Positions 55,470 to 64,000 of a DNA stretch of 64,000 nt are shown piece by piece; the stretch's first letter is position 1, and each line of letters opens with the position of its first letter. Under the pieces are notes generated by a model. That model saw only the letters and a program-made list of their open reading frames with translations, ran no database searches and was not told the origin of the DNA. Both the position numbers and the translations under genes were made by a program. Source of the stretch: Cladocopium goreaui (taxonomy: Eukaryota > Sar > Dinophyceae > Suessiales > Symbiodiniaceae); the NCBI GenBank assembly GCA_947184155.2, contig CAMXCT020000125.1, forward strand, positions 1 through 64,000, given 5' to 3'.

Positions 55470-57509
55470 TCACGAGTGCCGTGCTCGTTTCACAGCCGCA
55501 CTGGCAGAGGCCACTTGTTCACTTTCGGCTGTAGGCTGTTGCCCTTTGTTGCATTGCTGACACTTCGTGGCCTCCACGAAAAACTCACGAGTGAAGCGCT
55601 TGTACTCTCCAGTAAGGGCCCGGCCGCAGACAAAGGCTCTGCGATGTCCAAATTTCGAGTAAGCATGCACCAACTTCGACTTGGAATGTTGAAAAAGCTC
55701 GCAGCCTGGGTGCCACTGGTTGGTCGGCCTCTCACTGGTGGCCATCTCCAGGATAACCTGCTCTGTCTCAGACTCGCTCGAACAGGAGGATGAGTCTGCG
55801 TCAGCTACCTCAAGAGTCTCATCGGGAGCATTTGGAACCTCTGATGGTGCGGCAAACAGGTCTGTCTCCGCTTGTCCCATGCTGGGTAACGATGTGTCAT
55901 CCCCACCCATCGGCTCCTGGTTGTCCTCCAAGGGCGAGGTTGGTGTCGGCACAACCTCACTCGTGGCAGCATGGCCCACGTGTGGGATTGGAGTGAAGAG
56001 TCCAGATCTAGTGACATCAGGGGAGAACCTGCCATGTCTGATGTCCTTCAGCTCCAGCACGCGCAATGGTGCACTTTGCAAGTCACGTGCGTACACTTCA
56101 AGAGCCCCTTTTGTTGACCTGGTGGTGACCAAGGATGAGGCGGTCATCTGGTGCAGCACCATATCAGCTGAGCATCACAAGCGTTGTGGCCTTGCATCCA
56201 TGTGGTGTGAACCCATCCGGTATGAAGTCCGGGCATTGCTCAAGAATTCCACGAAGCCATTTGCCAATCTCTGCTGACGTAGTTGGCCTGTCAGACCAGT
56301 CACCGATGACTGTCGGCGCAGGCAACAGTGGTCTGCCCGGGATCCATTCTTTGAGGTTCAGTCCAGTCATCCTTGCCACTTCCACGAAGTCACGACCCCA
56401 GGCTCTGTCACCCAATCCTTTGATGGGAGCTATCTGCGGCAAGCGGGCCCCCAGTGGGTTGCCAGTTGCCCTCATCTTATGTGAATCTGAGTGCAGCTCG
56501 AGGAATCCCAATGACTCGTCTTTGTTCTCCTGGACCTCGTCGACAATCACCTTCGCAATGCGTCTGAGGTCTCCAAAACGAGCCCTGGCGTACACAGCAA
56601 ACAAAAAGACGCCTGCCGCAAATCTGTCAACCAGCGCCCTTTTGGAGTCATACAAGAAGTTCTCAAGAAACAGAATGGATTTAACATTCAGTGTTGTGGA
56701 TTGCTTGCGCAACGGCCGTGCCTGCTGTGAAGCATGGATAATGAGTCGAAGGCTGCCATATCACAGTCAAGTCCAACCACATGCTTCATGAACTTCATAA
56801 CTTCAACAAAGCCTTTGAAGGCCGTATGGCCCGCTCCATTGTTCCTCAAGTGACGTATGTAATCCTTGATGAGCTCAGCCGACACAGGGAAAGGCTCCCG
56901 CTTGGCATCTTTGTGGGCCCAGTTCACAAACCTCGTGATCTGTGAGAGCCTCCTGGTCAACGTACCCGGTGACTTGCCCCCCAAGACTTCTGCAACGATC
57001 TTCACTCGTTCATGATAAGGGAGGCCAAACACCTGTAGACCCAGGTCAAAGGACGAGTAGTTGATTGATATCAGTGACTCCCACCTTTGGGAGAGCATAT
57101 CCAGTTGGCATCTTTCACTGAGGTGGCAAGCTCTCTTTGAGTTGAAGGCAATGGCATCGCTGTAAAAAGTTGGTTTGCTGTGGATCACAGCCGCTGGTTC
57201 AAGATGTGGCCCAGACGTAGGCTCGCAGGGTTCAACATAGTCCCCAACTGGTTGGATGTTGGGGATCACATCAATGCCATCACTTCCAAAGATCCAACTC
57301 ATGCTAGGCTGCTCCCAAGGCATCAAGATCTCACCAGGTCTGGATGTCGCCGCATGGGCATCTGAAATTGCATCATGCATGCATCTCCTGAAATCGTCAG
57401 AGACCTGCCTGTTCGCCGTATCCCTGTCACCTAGAGGATCGTGACGTCGGCGGTCTTCAGTCACGTCAAACCTCTGATTGGCACCCATGATGTCACCTGC
57501 CAGGCACAT
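55470..57509 (-). pseudogene. Tyrosine recombinase of block 2, broken
   Basis: The frame 57509-56688 carries the core-binding domain (SLISINYSSFDLGLQVFGLP, GKSPGTLTRRLSQITRFVNW, ELIKDYIRHLRNNGAGHTAF). After a frameshift near 56750, 56712-56164 carries the catalytic start (FAAGVFLFAVYARARFGDLR with the first Arg) and GFTPHGCKATTLVMLS with H-x-x-K in place of H-x-x-R. A TGA stands where a Trp is usual (LVMLS, stop, YGAAPDDRLILGHHQ). A second shift near 56110 brings ALEVYARDLQS, whose Tyr should be the nucleophile. A long Ser/Glu-rich and Cys-containing tail (CQQCNKGQQ) follows to 55470. This enzyme would integrate the element. The copy is dead. Confidence 0.7.
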
Positions 57510-58885
57510 CGACTCAACACGCTTAAATCAAAAGAAGTTTCAAAACACTGAGGGATAACACCCCAATCAGCTGCACAGATCACACAAGAAAGGAAATATA
57601 CCGGCAATGCAATTCGATCCCACCTCGGTGCCTCTATGAAGGTCCTGCCACGTGTTGACACACCAAACTACAAGCCAGTTGTCTAGTCCACATGGGACAC
57701 TCACATCGAGTGTTGGGCTCCTGTTCTATACGGCCCAGGCAACCCAGGCAGGTACACAGCCTGGTCAAAACATGGGTATAGTTAAGGTGATGCAAAGGTC
57801 AGCACAGCGGATGACCAATAGTCATTCAGGCCAAGGCCACACCAAAACCCAATCGCAACTCCACCTGCGTTGGACCTGAGACACATCAGGTTGGGTTGCC
57901 GACACATGGTCACATGTTGCACTGAGTGACATCCACCAGTGCTAAGGGGTTGGCCAACACTTCAGCCTGAGAGCTGTTCACATCACTGATTTCAAAGATG
58001 GCAACATTCGCCAAAATGTTGACACGACACATGCGCCGTACGACACTGAGGTAGGAGCTCAATTTCCGCCTGGACAAATCAGCAACATCAGGTGAGTTTT
58101 TACCCACATCCACATCGAGCACATTCCGAACACCAGGACATCCCTGAGGTGTCGGCCTGGAATCCACCCAACCTGCAGCAGGTTGCAGTGGACATTCACA
58201 TCAGCTCTGCTATCTGGGCTATTTGACACATTGCCAGTTAGCACGCATCTGCATACTGAGGTTCGGTCACACACGAAAAAAATTGGGCGGTAGTCTGAAT
58301 TCGCCAAGGGAAACATGATGTCCGAGGGGTGCAAAAACTGAGAGTGGACATCCACTTGACAATGTCTCTGCAACATCTGCAAAGAAACTCAACCACATCG
58401 GTCAAGCTCACTCAAAAGTCACTCCCCCCTGACGGCTATCACAAATTTCATACGTTGCTCAAAAGTCTGGCAAGCCATCTGTGCAGCAACTGAATTTGAA
58501 TTAAATTGGTGTGCAAAGAGATTAGGAACCACAAAAAATTGTTCCTGAACAAAATTGGCAACGAATTGAACGTCCTACAGAAACCAGCCTATCAAAATCT
58601 GTAAGCCAGGCCTAGAAACGTTCAAACAGTGCCTACAGAGCTAACTCTATTTGGTCCCATAAATTTCTACCCCAGCTGAACTACAACATATCAAGGCCTG
58701 ATGTGTTGTCTGCCATTCACCTGCAGAATCTACACAGCTATACAGCGTTCCATCGTGACCCAACCGCAAACTGATTCACCTTGTCGAGACGCAAATCCCC
58801 CAGAATGGTCAAAGACAATGTGAAGTTCAATTGCGCAAGCCAAACAACACTGCTGCTGTATCATCCCGAGCTGCCAAGTACTCGG
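57510..58885. other. Non-coding stretch inside block 2
   Basis: About 1.4 kb between the coiled-coil ORF and the recombinase without a convincing frame. It may be an intron or intergenic part of the element. The frames at 57910-58382 on the minus strand look random. Confidence 0.4.
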
Positions 58886-59488
58886 TCACCTGGCCCCCAG
58901 TCTGTTGTTCGCCGCTGTCAACTCTTGGTCTTGGCGAGCGAGTTGCTGTCGCAGGGCCCGGGTCTCCTGCTGCAAGGCGAGCACCTGGGCATCTCTCTGA
59001 AGGATTTGGGCCTGAAAGGCATTGATTGCCGTGTGCTGCTGCGACTGAAGCTCGACCAACTCGATCGTGTTGAGAAGGTTAAGCTCCACATGTGTCTGTC
59101 GCCGCTCCTGAGCTCCAGCGACCCAGCCGAAGCGGTTGCCACAACTTCTGACCACATCTGTTGCCTCCCGAAAAAGGTCCTTGTCGGTGAAAGTGAGCCA
59201 AATTCGGGTCGCCGGGGACAAATCGCTATCCCATGGGATCCACTGCGTCGCTAGACGTTCCAGCGCCGGCGGGCGCATTCTGTGAGCTGGCTGCGAAGTT
59301 GGCATGATGCATGCATTCAGATCGCAGCTCGCATCTCCCAACCCCAGCCCTTCCAGCACATCATTGAGAGTGAAGAGATTGTCGGGGCGAAAGGGATAGC
59401 GGATGGTCAAAGTCTCCGGCGAAGGAACTGCATCGACCATGGGATGGAGACAAAACGGAGTGGCAAGATCGCGCAAATGCTGGGCCAA
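58886..59488 (-). CDS. Coiled-coil leader ORF of block 2
   Basis: 200 residues on the minus strand. The first 130 are mixed (MVDAVPSPETLTIRYPFRPD, NLFTLNDVLEGLGLGD, TQWIPWDSDLSPATRIWLTF). The last 60 form a strong coiled coil (LLNTIELVELQSQQHTAINA, FQAQILQRDAQVLALQQETR, ALRQQLARQDQELTAANNRL). It follows the 142-bp leader repeat, and its start matches the ORF at 50155-50508. The visible start is TTG within EVLAQHL, right after an AG, so the coding start may be spliced. It could be an ORF1/gag-like protein of the element or a gene-family member carried along. Confidence 0.5.
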   Translation of the reverse strand: MAQHLRDLATPFCLHPMVDAVPSPETLTIRYPFRPDNLFTLNDVLEGLGLGDASCDLNACIMPTSQPAHRMRPPALERLATQWIPWDSDLSPATRIWLTFTDKDLFREATDVVRSCGNRFGWVAGAQERRQTHVELNLLNTIELVELQSQQHTAINAFQAQILQRDAQVLALQQETRALRQQLARQDQELTAANNRLGAR

Positions 59489-59494
59489 AACTTC

Positions 59495-59636
59495 TGAAAC
59501 CAGTGTACATCACTGACAGCAGTTGACACAAACAAGATGCAAAGTTGAACAGTTGACGAACATCACATGTTTTCAATTCAGATTCTCAGATTCTGTTACA
59601 AGGTGTTATCATTACGTTGTACTCCATGAGAAGCAA
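59495..59636. repeat. Conserved leader repeat, right copy (142 bp)
   Basis: Partner of 50533-50666. Both end in ctccatgagaagcaa on the plus strand. Beyond this point the right copy passes into TGTATACATG satellite and the left copy into the 96-bp repeat. Confidence 0.85.
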
Positions 59637-59975
59637 ACATGTGTGTACATGTATATACATGTGTATACATATGTATACATGTGTAGACATATGTATACAT
59701 GAATGTTATATGTATATGCACGTGTATGTATTTATGTAAATATTAAAATATTACATTACTGTATATTGCATTACATCACATCAAATCACATCAAATCACA
59801 TCATATCACATCATATCATATCATATCATATCATATCGTATCATATCGTATCATATCGTATCGTATCATATCATATCATATCATATATCATATATCATAT
59901 TATCATATTATCATATTATCATATCATATCATATCATATCATATCATATCATATCATATTACATACATACATATC
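59637..59975. repeat. TGTATACATG and ATCATATC microsatellites
   Basis: The segment starts with catgtgtatacatatgtatac units (59637-59720). It then becomes a pentanucleotide-like tract of catatcatatcatatcgtat between about 59770 and 59960. Confidence 0.9.
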
Positions 59976-61688
59976 GTAAGCAGGTGCTGTAAGCATCTGT
60001 AAGCATTGTTTTTCCAAGGTACTCGAAAGACAGGAGTCCGGAATTCTGAAATTTCTCGCAGAATGAACTGCCCTTTCCAGCACTATCCACCTTCAAGTTC
60101 ACGACAACGAGAAAATGCACTGATGTCGTTTTAAATTCTACAAGGGACAGCCGGGACAGCCTTCAAAAACTAATTTGAAAGACGAAGCACGAAGAAGGCG
60201 TGGTAGTTCAAGACTGTTCAAGAGTGACTGTTCACCAATAAAAACTCAGAACTTCAAATGGGTTCCCTACCACTCACTTCGGAGCCCTTTGATTGGGTCC
60301 CTGATGCCAAACCGACACTGCGCCTTGATGCAAATGAACAGATCGGGCTCAGAGCCTTGACCTTAACGACAGGAGGACAGTGGAAAAACCGCTGTGACAG
60401 GCTGTCACATGCACAGGGCACAACGACGGCAATCTTTGTTTGCACTGACTTTAGAAAACCACACGGCAAAACACACATAGATCGACATGTTCCTTGCGCC
60501 ACTTTTTCTTGCAGTGTTGGTACATATATTACCATCCCTGGAAACTGAGTTTGGAACTCCACACCATCACTTCACAATGAAGGTGGCTAAGCGAAGGGAT
60601 TTCCTTCAAGTCTGTGGGTTGCACCCATCGAATGGACCTTGGAGCGGAGGATATCCGGTATAAGGTCTATTCAACACACAACAACATACATCATGTATGG
60701 TCAATATTGAGTTGAAACTATGCAAAATTGAAATCACACTCAAGTTGTGAATTCGGTTCTGGTAAGTTTTGATTTGTTATTGATGCATTGGAACAAAAAA
60801 AACATTTGAAAATGTGTGTGTGTCTGTCGAGTTCCATGCAATTTGCAACACTTCAATTGATCAAAATCGGACACGTTCATGCAAAACCATCGGCTTTATC
60901 CATGATTCCTCAATACTCATGCAATAAATCAGTCACAAACTGTTTCCAGGCCACGAATCCGCCACAACAAATTTGAAACAGCAGGAGATGAACAAAATTA
61001 ACCATGGCCACCGCTGAAACATCACTGCAACGTTGATTAAACGCGTACCTGGAAGTCATTTGGCAAAACAACACATGGAACACACCATTGTTGGACACAA
61101 TGGTCATAAAGCAAACACTGAAATTTCAATTTCCTGCAATTGGTTTTGGTACTTTTGGATATATGTTGCTAACTCCTGTAGGCCCTCCGTTTTTGTGCCA
61201 AAAGTCCATTGCGTGCTTGCAAGATTCAACATACGTGGTGCGTGACAGTGGCGTATTTGCTGTTCACACAATGGTTTCCGTTGCTTCAACTTCCCAACAT
61301 TGACTTAGAGTAGACAACATTCAACACAAGAGCTGCCGCAAAGGTGCATAATTCATAATTAATTTGTTTTAGGCGTGGTGCAATAGTTAGGTCTGATCCT
61401 GTACATACTAATATGAACCAGCAGGTCCGATATGTACAGATAGACAGATAGACCTACTCAAAATACCCCCAACAACACACGACCAAACAACCCTGAAGCT
61501 GGGGCATAATAAGATCGATGTACTGAGGTAGGGAGTTCCCAAAGCACCACTTCAAATGCCACAGAACGGTAGACCATAGGGGATGGTGGTGGGAAAACGA
61601 AATCAACATGGGAAATTTGAAGCGAAAACGGCAACGGACCAAACAGGAATATTCCAGGTCCCACGTGTGAACACCTATGTACAAGTAC
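59976..61688. other. No gene recognised
   Basis: Open frames on both strands at 60254-60562 and 61000-61300 are of similar, poor quality. I see no domain, splice site pair or repeat that would support a gene. Confidence 0.45.
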
Positions 61689-61842
61689 TTATCACCCTCA
61701 CAAACGCTGGTGAGCCAATGCATGTAAAGAATGGATTGCTGAAGCTGATCGAGGTGCATCGACTGACATCCAAGGATATGCATTCTGAAAACTGTCGTTG
61801 AAATCTTTTTGAACCCAATGGGCAAGCTCAGAGCCTGTTATT
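61689..61842. repeat. 154-bp direct repeat, left copy
   Basis: Identical over 154 bp, as far as I can read, to 62241-62394. It runs from ttatcaccctcacaaacgct to agagcctgttatt. On the minus strand one frame reads TGSELAHWVQKDFNDSFQNA and continues YPWMSVDAPRSASAI, which looks like coding sequence. The left copy is preceded there by a CAG acceptor-like site. Confidence 0.95.
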
Positions 61843-62240
61843 CAGGCACCAGGGTTTGGCCACGTTCCCTGGACAAATGCGTTGATTCACGCGGTTTGAA
61901 GTATCAAGTAGACTGCAACGCTTGTTCACGAGGAAGTCTTTGAAGGAAAAGACTGACACTGCCACGCTTGACGAAGAAGGTGTCAAACAGAGATTGCAAT
62001 CGGCCAAAAGGGTGGCCAGAGGGTGGGGCGCGATTGCAAATCTCAAAAGAAAAAACATCTGTTACCACATTCAGTCATCTGAGTTGCAAGAAATTGAAGT
62101 GAAGCTGAACTGCATGAAATTGACTGTAAAACCTGACATGTACGAAAGCAAGTGACCAGAAGCAATACTTGATCCACACAGCTGATATGCATCCATATCT
62201 TGTCACGGGTGATAATTCGTTATCAAGCTTGACCACTATA

Positions 62241-62394
62241 TTATCACCCTCACAAACGCTGGTGAGCCAATGCATGTAAAGAATGGATTGCTGAAGCTGA
62301 TCGAGGTGCATCGACTGACATCCAAGGATATGCATTCTGAAAACTGTCGTTGAAATCTTTTTGAACCCAATGGGCAAGCTCAGAGCCTGTTATT
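62241..62394. repeat. 154-bp direct repeat, right copy
   Basis: Second copy, 552 bp from the first. Its right edge coincides with the stop codon (62390-62392) of the RT-RNase H frame, so the repeat starts exactly where that coding region ends. Confidence 0.95.
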
Positions 62395-64000
62395 TTCCCC
62401 ACTTTTCGTTCAACGCTCTGAGTTGGGCCCAACATTCTTCACCACTGACGTCGCATCTGGATGCACCCATTGAGATCACTTTATTGCAAGAAAAACGTGA
62501 TGGACCATCTGATAAGTTTGAGTCAGTAGGTACCCTGGCATACCATGGAGTGATTTGTTTTGTACTTTCAAGAACCAAAGTTGCTGTAAGAATCTGCTTT
62601 GCGACTGCATTCCTTGTACCACATGAAATCAAAGCATCACGCACGCCATTATTGTCAGTGTAAATCACCACAGCATCGATGATCACATCACCCCAAAGCC
62701 AGAAAGCACAGAACAATGCAAAGAACTCACATTCAAAAATCGCCGACTTCTTGTTGGTCGGATTCAGTGTTCTCACCATCTCGTCAGACAATTTGTGCGA
62801 AAAGAACTTCACAGGACGCCCGTCAGGGGCGAACAACACAGCGCCCACTCCAGCTACCACGCTTTCGCCATCCAAGTCAAAGCATGCATCCGTTTGGATG
62901 AACCAGGTATCTGCAGAAGATTGTCTCAGTTCTCGCGGTTTACCTGCTTCCAACAATCGCTTATGCAAACTCAAGGAAAGCATCAAGTCACAAGATACCG
63001 CTGAAGTTGAGGAGGAATATGCATGATTTGATACCGCTGTCAAACAGCTCTTTGCAATCCGGCCAAATAAAAATCCGGAAGTGAACTGTAACCTGCCCCT
63101 CAACCTGAGCGTTTCTTGTTTCGTCATACGTCCGGACTCCATGATGGCCTTCAATGTCTCCACAAGTTCATGTCGCCTGCTCTCAGTGTTTCCAAGAAGT
63201 ACACGGCCTGAATGTAAGGAGGTCACATCAATGAAGACCCCTAACGCACTGAAAATTGTACTGAACTCTGGGGCCTTATCTCCAGACTCAGCAAAGGCCC
63301 AGCCCAACATCCTGAAACACAAATAGATGCAAGATGTTATGGCACCAGCTTCAGACCCAGGTGACAAGGAAATATAGTCGTCGAAATAATTGGTGACCAA
63401 TATCCGGAACTCCTTCACTAAAATGTACCAGATGCTCTGCGATATCCTCAAGAAAGCATGCACGGATCTGATGGATCCGAACGGCAGCGCCCGCATCCGG
63501 AATGCAAACAACTCCTGCGTCTCAGGTTTTTGAACCAAGATATATGAATACTTTGCTGATGAAGGTCTCACGGCGCATTGTCTGTATGCGCCTAGAAGGT
63601 CAAAGGTCCGTCCGACCCACTGCTCAGTTTCAGAGAGGCTGCTCATCAAATGAACACACATTGCAGCGAAAGCATCTATTGTATGGGGTTTTGGACTCTC
63701 ACTCGTCTGAACGCTCGCATTGACTGAAGACCCGGAAAAATCATCAATGCACCTCAGTTTCATGCCTTGTTGGATGCCGAACCGTCGGCTCAAAGGGTAG
63801 TTGGTGGGTATATCTTCCAGATGTATAGGACCCACCAGTGCACCGGCATCCACCTCTTCCATTGTCTTGTTCCAAACCTGCTCGATCAACGCACCTTCAC
63901 AAACGCCTGCAAACTGCTGACTCAGGCAGCTTCTTTCCTTCCATGCAATGTCATGTAACTCATCCAGCGTAATGGATGCCGGTTGAAACTTCGAGGGCCA
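62390..64000 (-). CDS. Intact reverse transcriptase-RNase H, 5' end outside the window
   Basis: One open frame from the right window edge to TAA at 62390, at least 536 residues. Numbering from the codon at 63889, the RT part has LRCIDDFSGSSVN (about 45-57), RTFDLLGAYRQC (motif A, Asp97), FRMRALPFGSIRSVHAFLR (motif B) and NYFDDYISL (motif C, Asp170-Asp171). LGVFID and a linker with RLRGRLQFTSGFLFGR follow. RNase H has all four acidic positions: IQTDACFD (Asp334), FECEFFAL (Glu388), IYTDNNGV (Asp412) and NLSDGPSRF (Asp461). All catalytic residues are present and no stop interrupts the frame, unlike every other copy in the window. The relation to the 50750-53200 copy suggests a YR-type (DIRS-like) element, but no recombinase is seen for this copy. 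Confidence 0.85.
   Translation of the reverse strand, partial: WPSKFQPASITLDELHDIAWKERSCLSQQFAGVCEGALIEQVWNKTMEEVDAGALVGPIHLEDIPTNYPLSRRFGIQQGMKLRCIDDFSGSSVNASVQTSESPKPHTIDAFAAMCVHLMSSLSETEQWVGRTFDLLGAYRQCAVRPSSAKYSYILVQKPETQELFAFRMRALPFGSIRSVHAFLRISQSIWYILVKEFRILVTNYFDDYISLSPGSEAGAITSCIYLCFRMLGWAFAESGDKAPEFSTIFSALGVFIDVTSLHSGRVLLGNTESRRHELVETLKAIMESGRMTKQETLRLRGRLQFTSGFLFGRIAKSCLTAVSNHAYSSSTSAVSCDLMLSLSLHKRLLEAGKPRELRQSSADTWFIQTDACFDLDGESVVAGVGAVLFAPDGRPVKFFSHKLSDEMVRTLNPTNKKSAIFECEFFALFCAFWLWGDVIIDAVVIYTDNNGVRDALISCGTRNAVAKQILTATLVLESTKQITPWYARVPTDSNLSDGPSRFSCNKVISMGASRCDVSGEECWAQLRALNEKWGK

Larger units (their letters stand above)
49991..59636 (-). mobile_element. Repeat-bounded retroelement block (block 2)
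   Basis: In minus-strand order: 142-bp conserved leader (59636-59495), coiled-coil ORF (59488-58886), tyrosine recombinase (57509-55470), gag-like CCCH protein (55161-53906), methyltransferase-like (53869-53166), RT-RNase H (53200-50750), a 96-bp repeat, then a second copy of the leader (50666-50533) with a related ORF (50508-50155) and a second 96-bp repeat (50086-49991). Both outer edges touch the same kind of TGTATACATG satellite. The coding parts carry several stops and frameshifts. The recombinase-first order is unusual, since DIRS-type elements have it last, so two nested or abutting elements are possible. Confidence 0.6.

Noticed and set aside
56135..56791. 218-residue plus-strand frame and other plus-strand frames at 44386-44910, 54011-54604 and 55720-56277
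   Set aside because: They are antisense shadows of the retroelement coding segments, which have recognisable motifs on the minus strand.
60254..60562. About 100-residue frames on both strands
   Set aside because: Composition does not favour either strand and there is no family resemblance.
1..64000. tRNA, rRNA and spliced-leader gene or relic
   Set aside because: I looked for the conserved dinoflagellate spliced-leader core and for clear rRNA or tRNA segments and saw none. A covariance-model search would be needed to exclude tRNAs.

Overview
The window looks like nuclear DNA of a dinoflagellate, most likely a member of Symbiodiniaceae or a close relative. The evidence is sparse host genes broken into short exons, apparent GC and GA splice donors beside GT, very heavy simple-sequence and minisatellite content, and several decayed retroelements. 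Those retroelements carry tyrosine-recombinase, reverse-transcriptase, RNase H and DNA-methyltransferase-like domains of a kind known from dinoflagellate genomes. No bacterial operon, rRNA, tRNA or CRISPR structure was seen. Genus-level placement is inference.

Layout. 0.9-3.45 kb: a 214-bp degenerate tandem repeat running into a 1.5-kb ACACTTTACACTC minisatellite. 3.45-7.7 kb: mostly gene-free, ending in a CTC tract, a 40-bp minisatellite and a 12-bp minisatellite. 8.0-10.85 kb: one host gene of unknown function on the minus strand (three recognisable exons). Its introns and flanks are full of a dispersed 12-mer, GGCTGTTTCGGC. 11-23 kb: AT-rich, gene-poor, with a 450-bp inverted-repeat element and four copies of a small TA-flanked MITE. 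23-28.2 kb: a higher-order satellite block (GGGGCGAGAG-rich DNA alternating with a 42-bp repeat), then a 518-bp tandem repeat rich in TGACGTCA, then a trinucleotide tract.

29-39 kb: host exons, all on the minus strand. They include coiled-coil pieces, a membrane-segment exon, an ADP-ribosyltransferase domain (about 33 kb) and a six-exon SAM-dependent O-methyltransferase-like gene (36.86-39.0 kb). 40.64-41.05 kb is an assembly gap beside tandem repeats.

42.3-64 kb is a retroelement graveyard, all on the minus strand. Block 1 (42.3-49.6 kb) holds a gag-zinc knuckle-aspartic protease segment followed by RT, RNase H, methyltransferase-like and tyrosine-recombinase segments, with many frame breaks. 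Block 2 (50-59.6 kb) reads, in its own 5'-to-3' direction, coiled-coil ORF, tyrosine recombinase, gag-like CCCH protein, methyltransferase-like domain, RT-RNase H. It is bounded by repeats and by similar satellites on both sides. Block 3 (62.39 kb to the right edge) is an uninterrupted RT-RNase H frame that runs out of the window and ends in a perfectly duplicated 154-bp segment.

The host genes do not form an obvious pathway. The strongest threads are cytosine-methylase-like domains carried by two different retroelement blocks, a motif cluster confined to the introns and flanks of one gene, and MITE families with clear terminal repeats.
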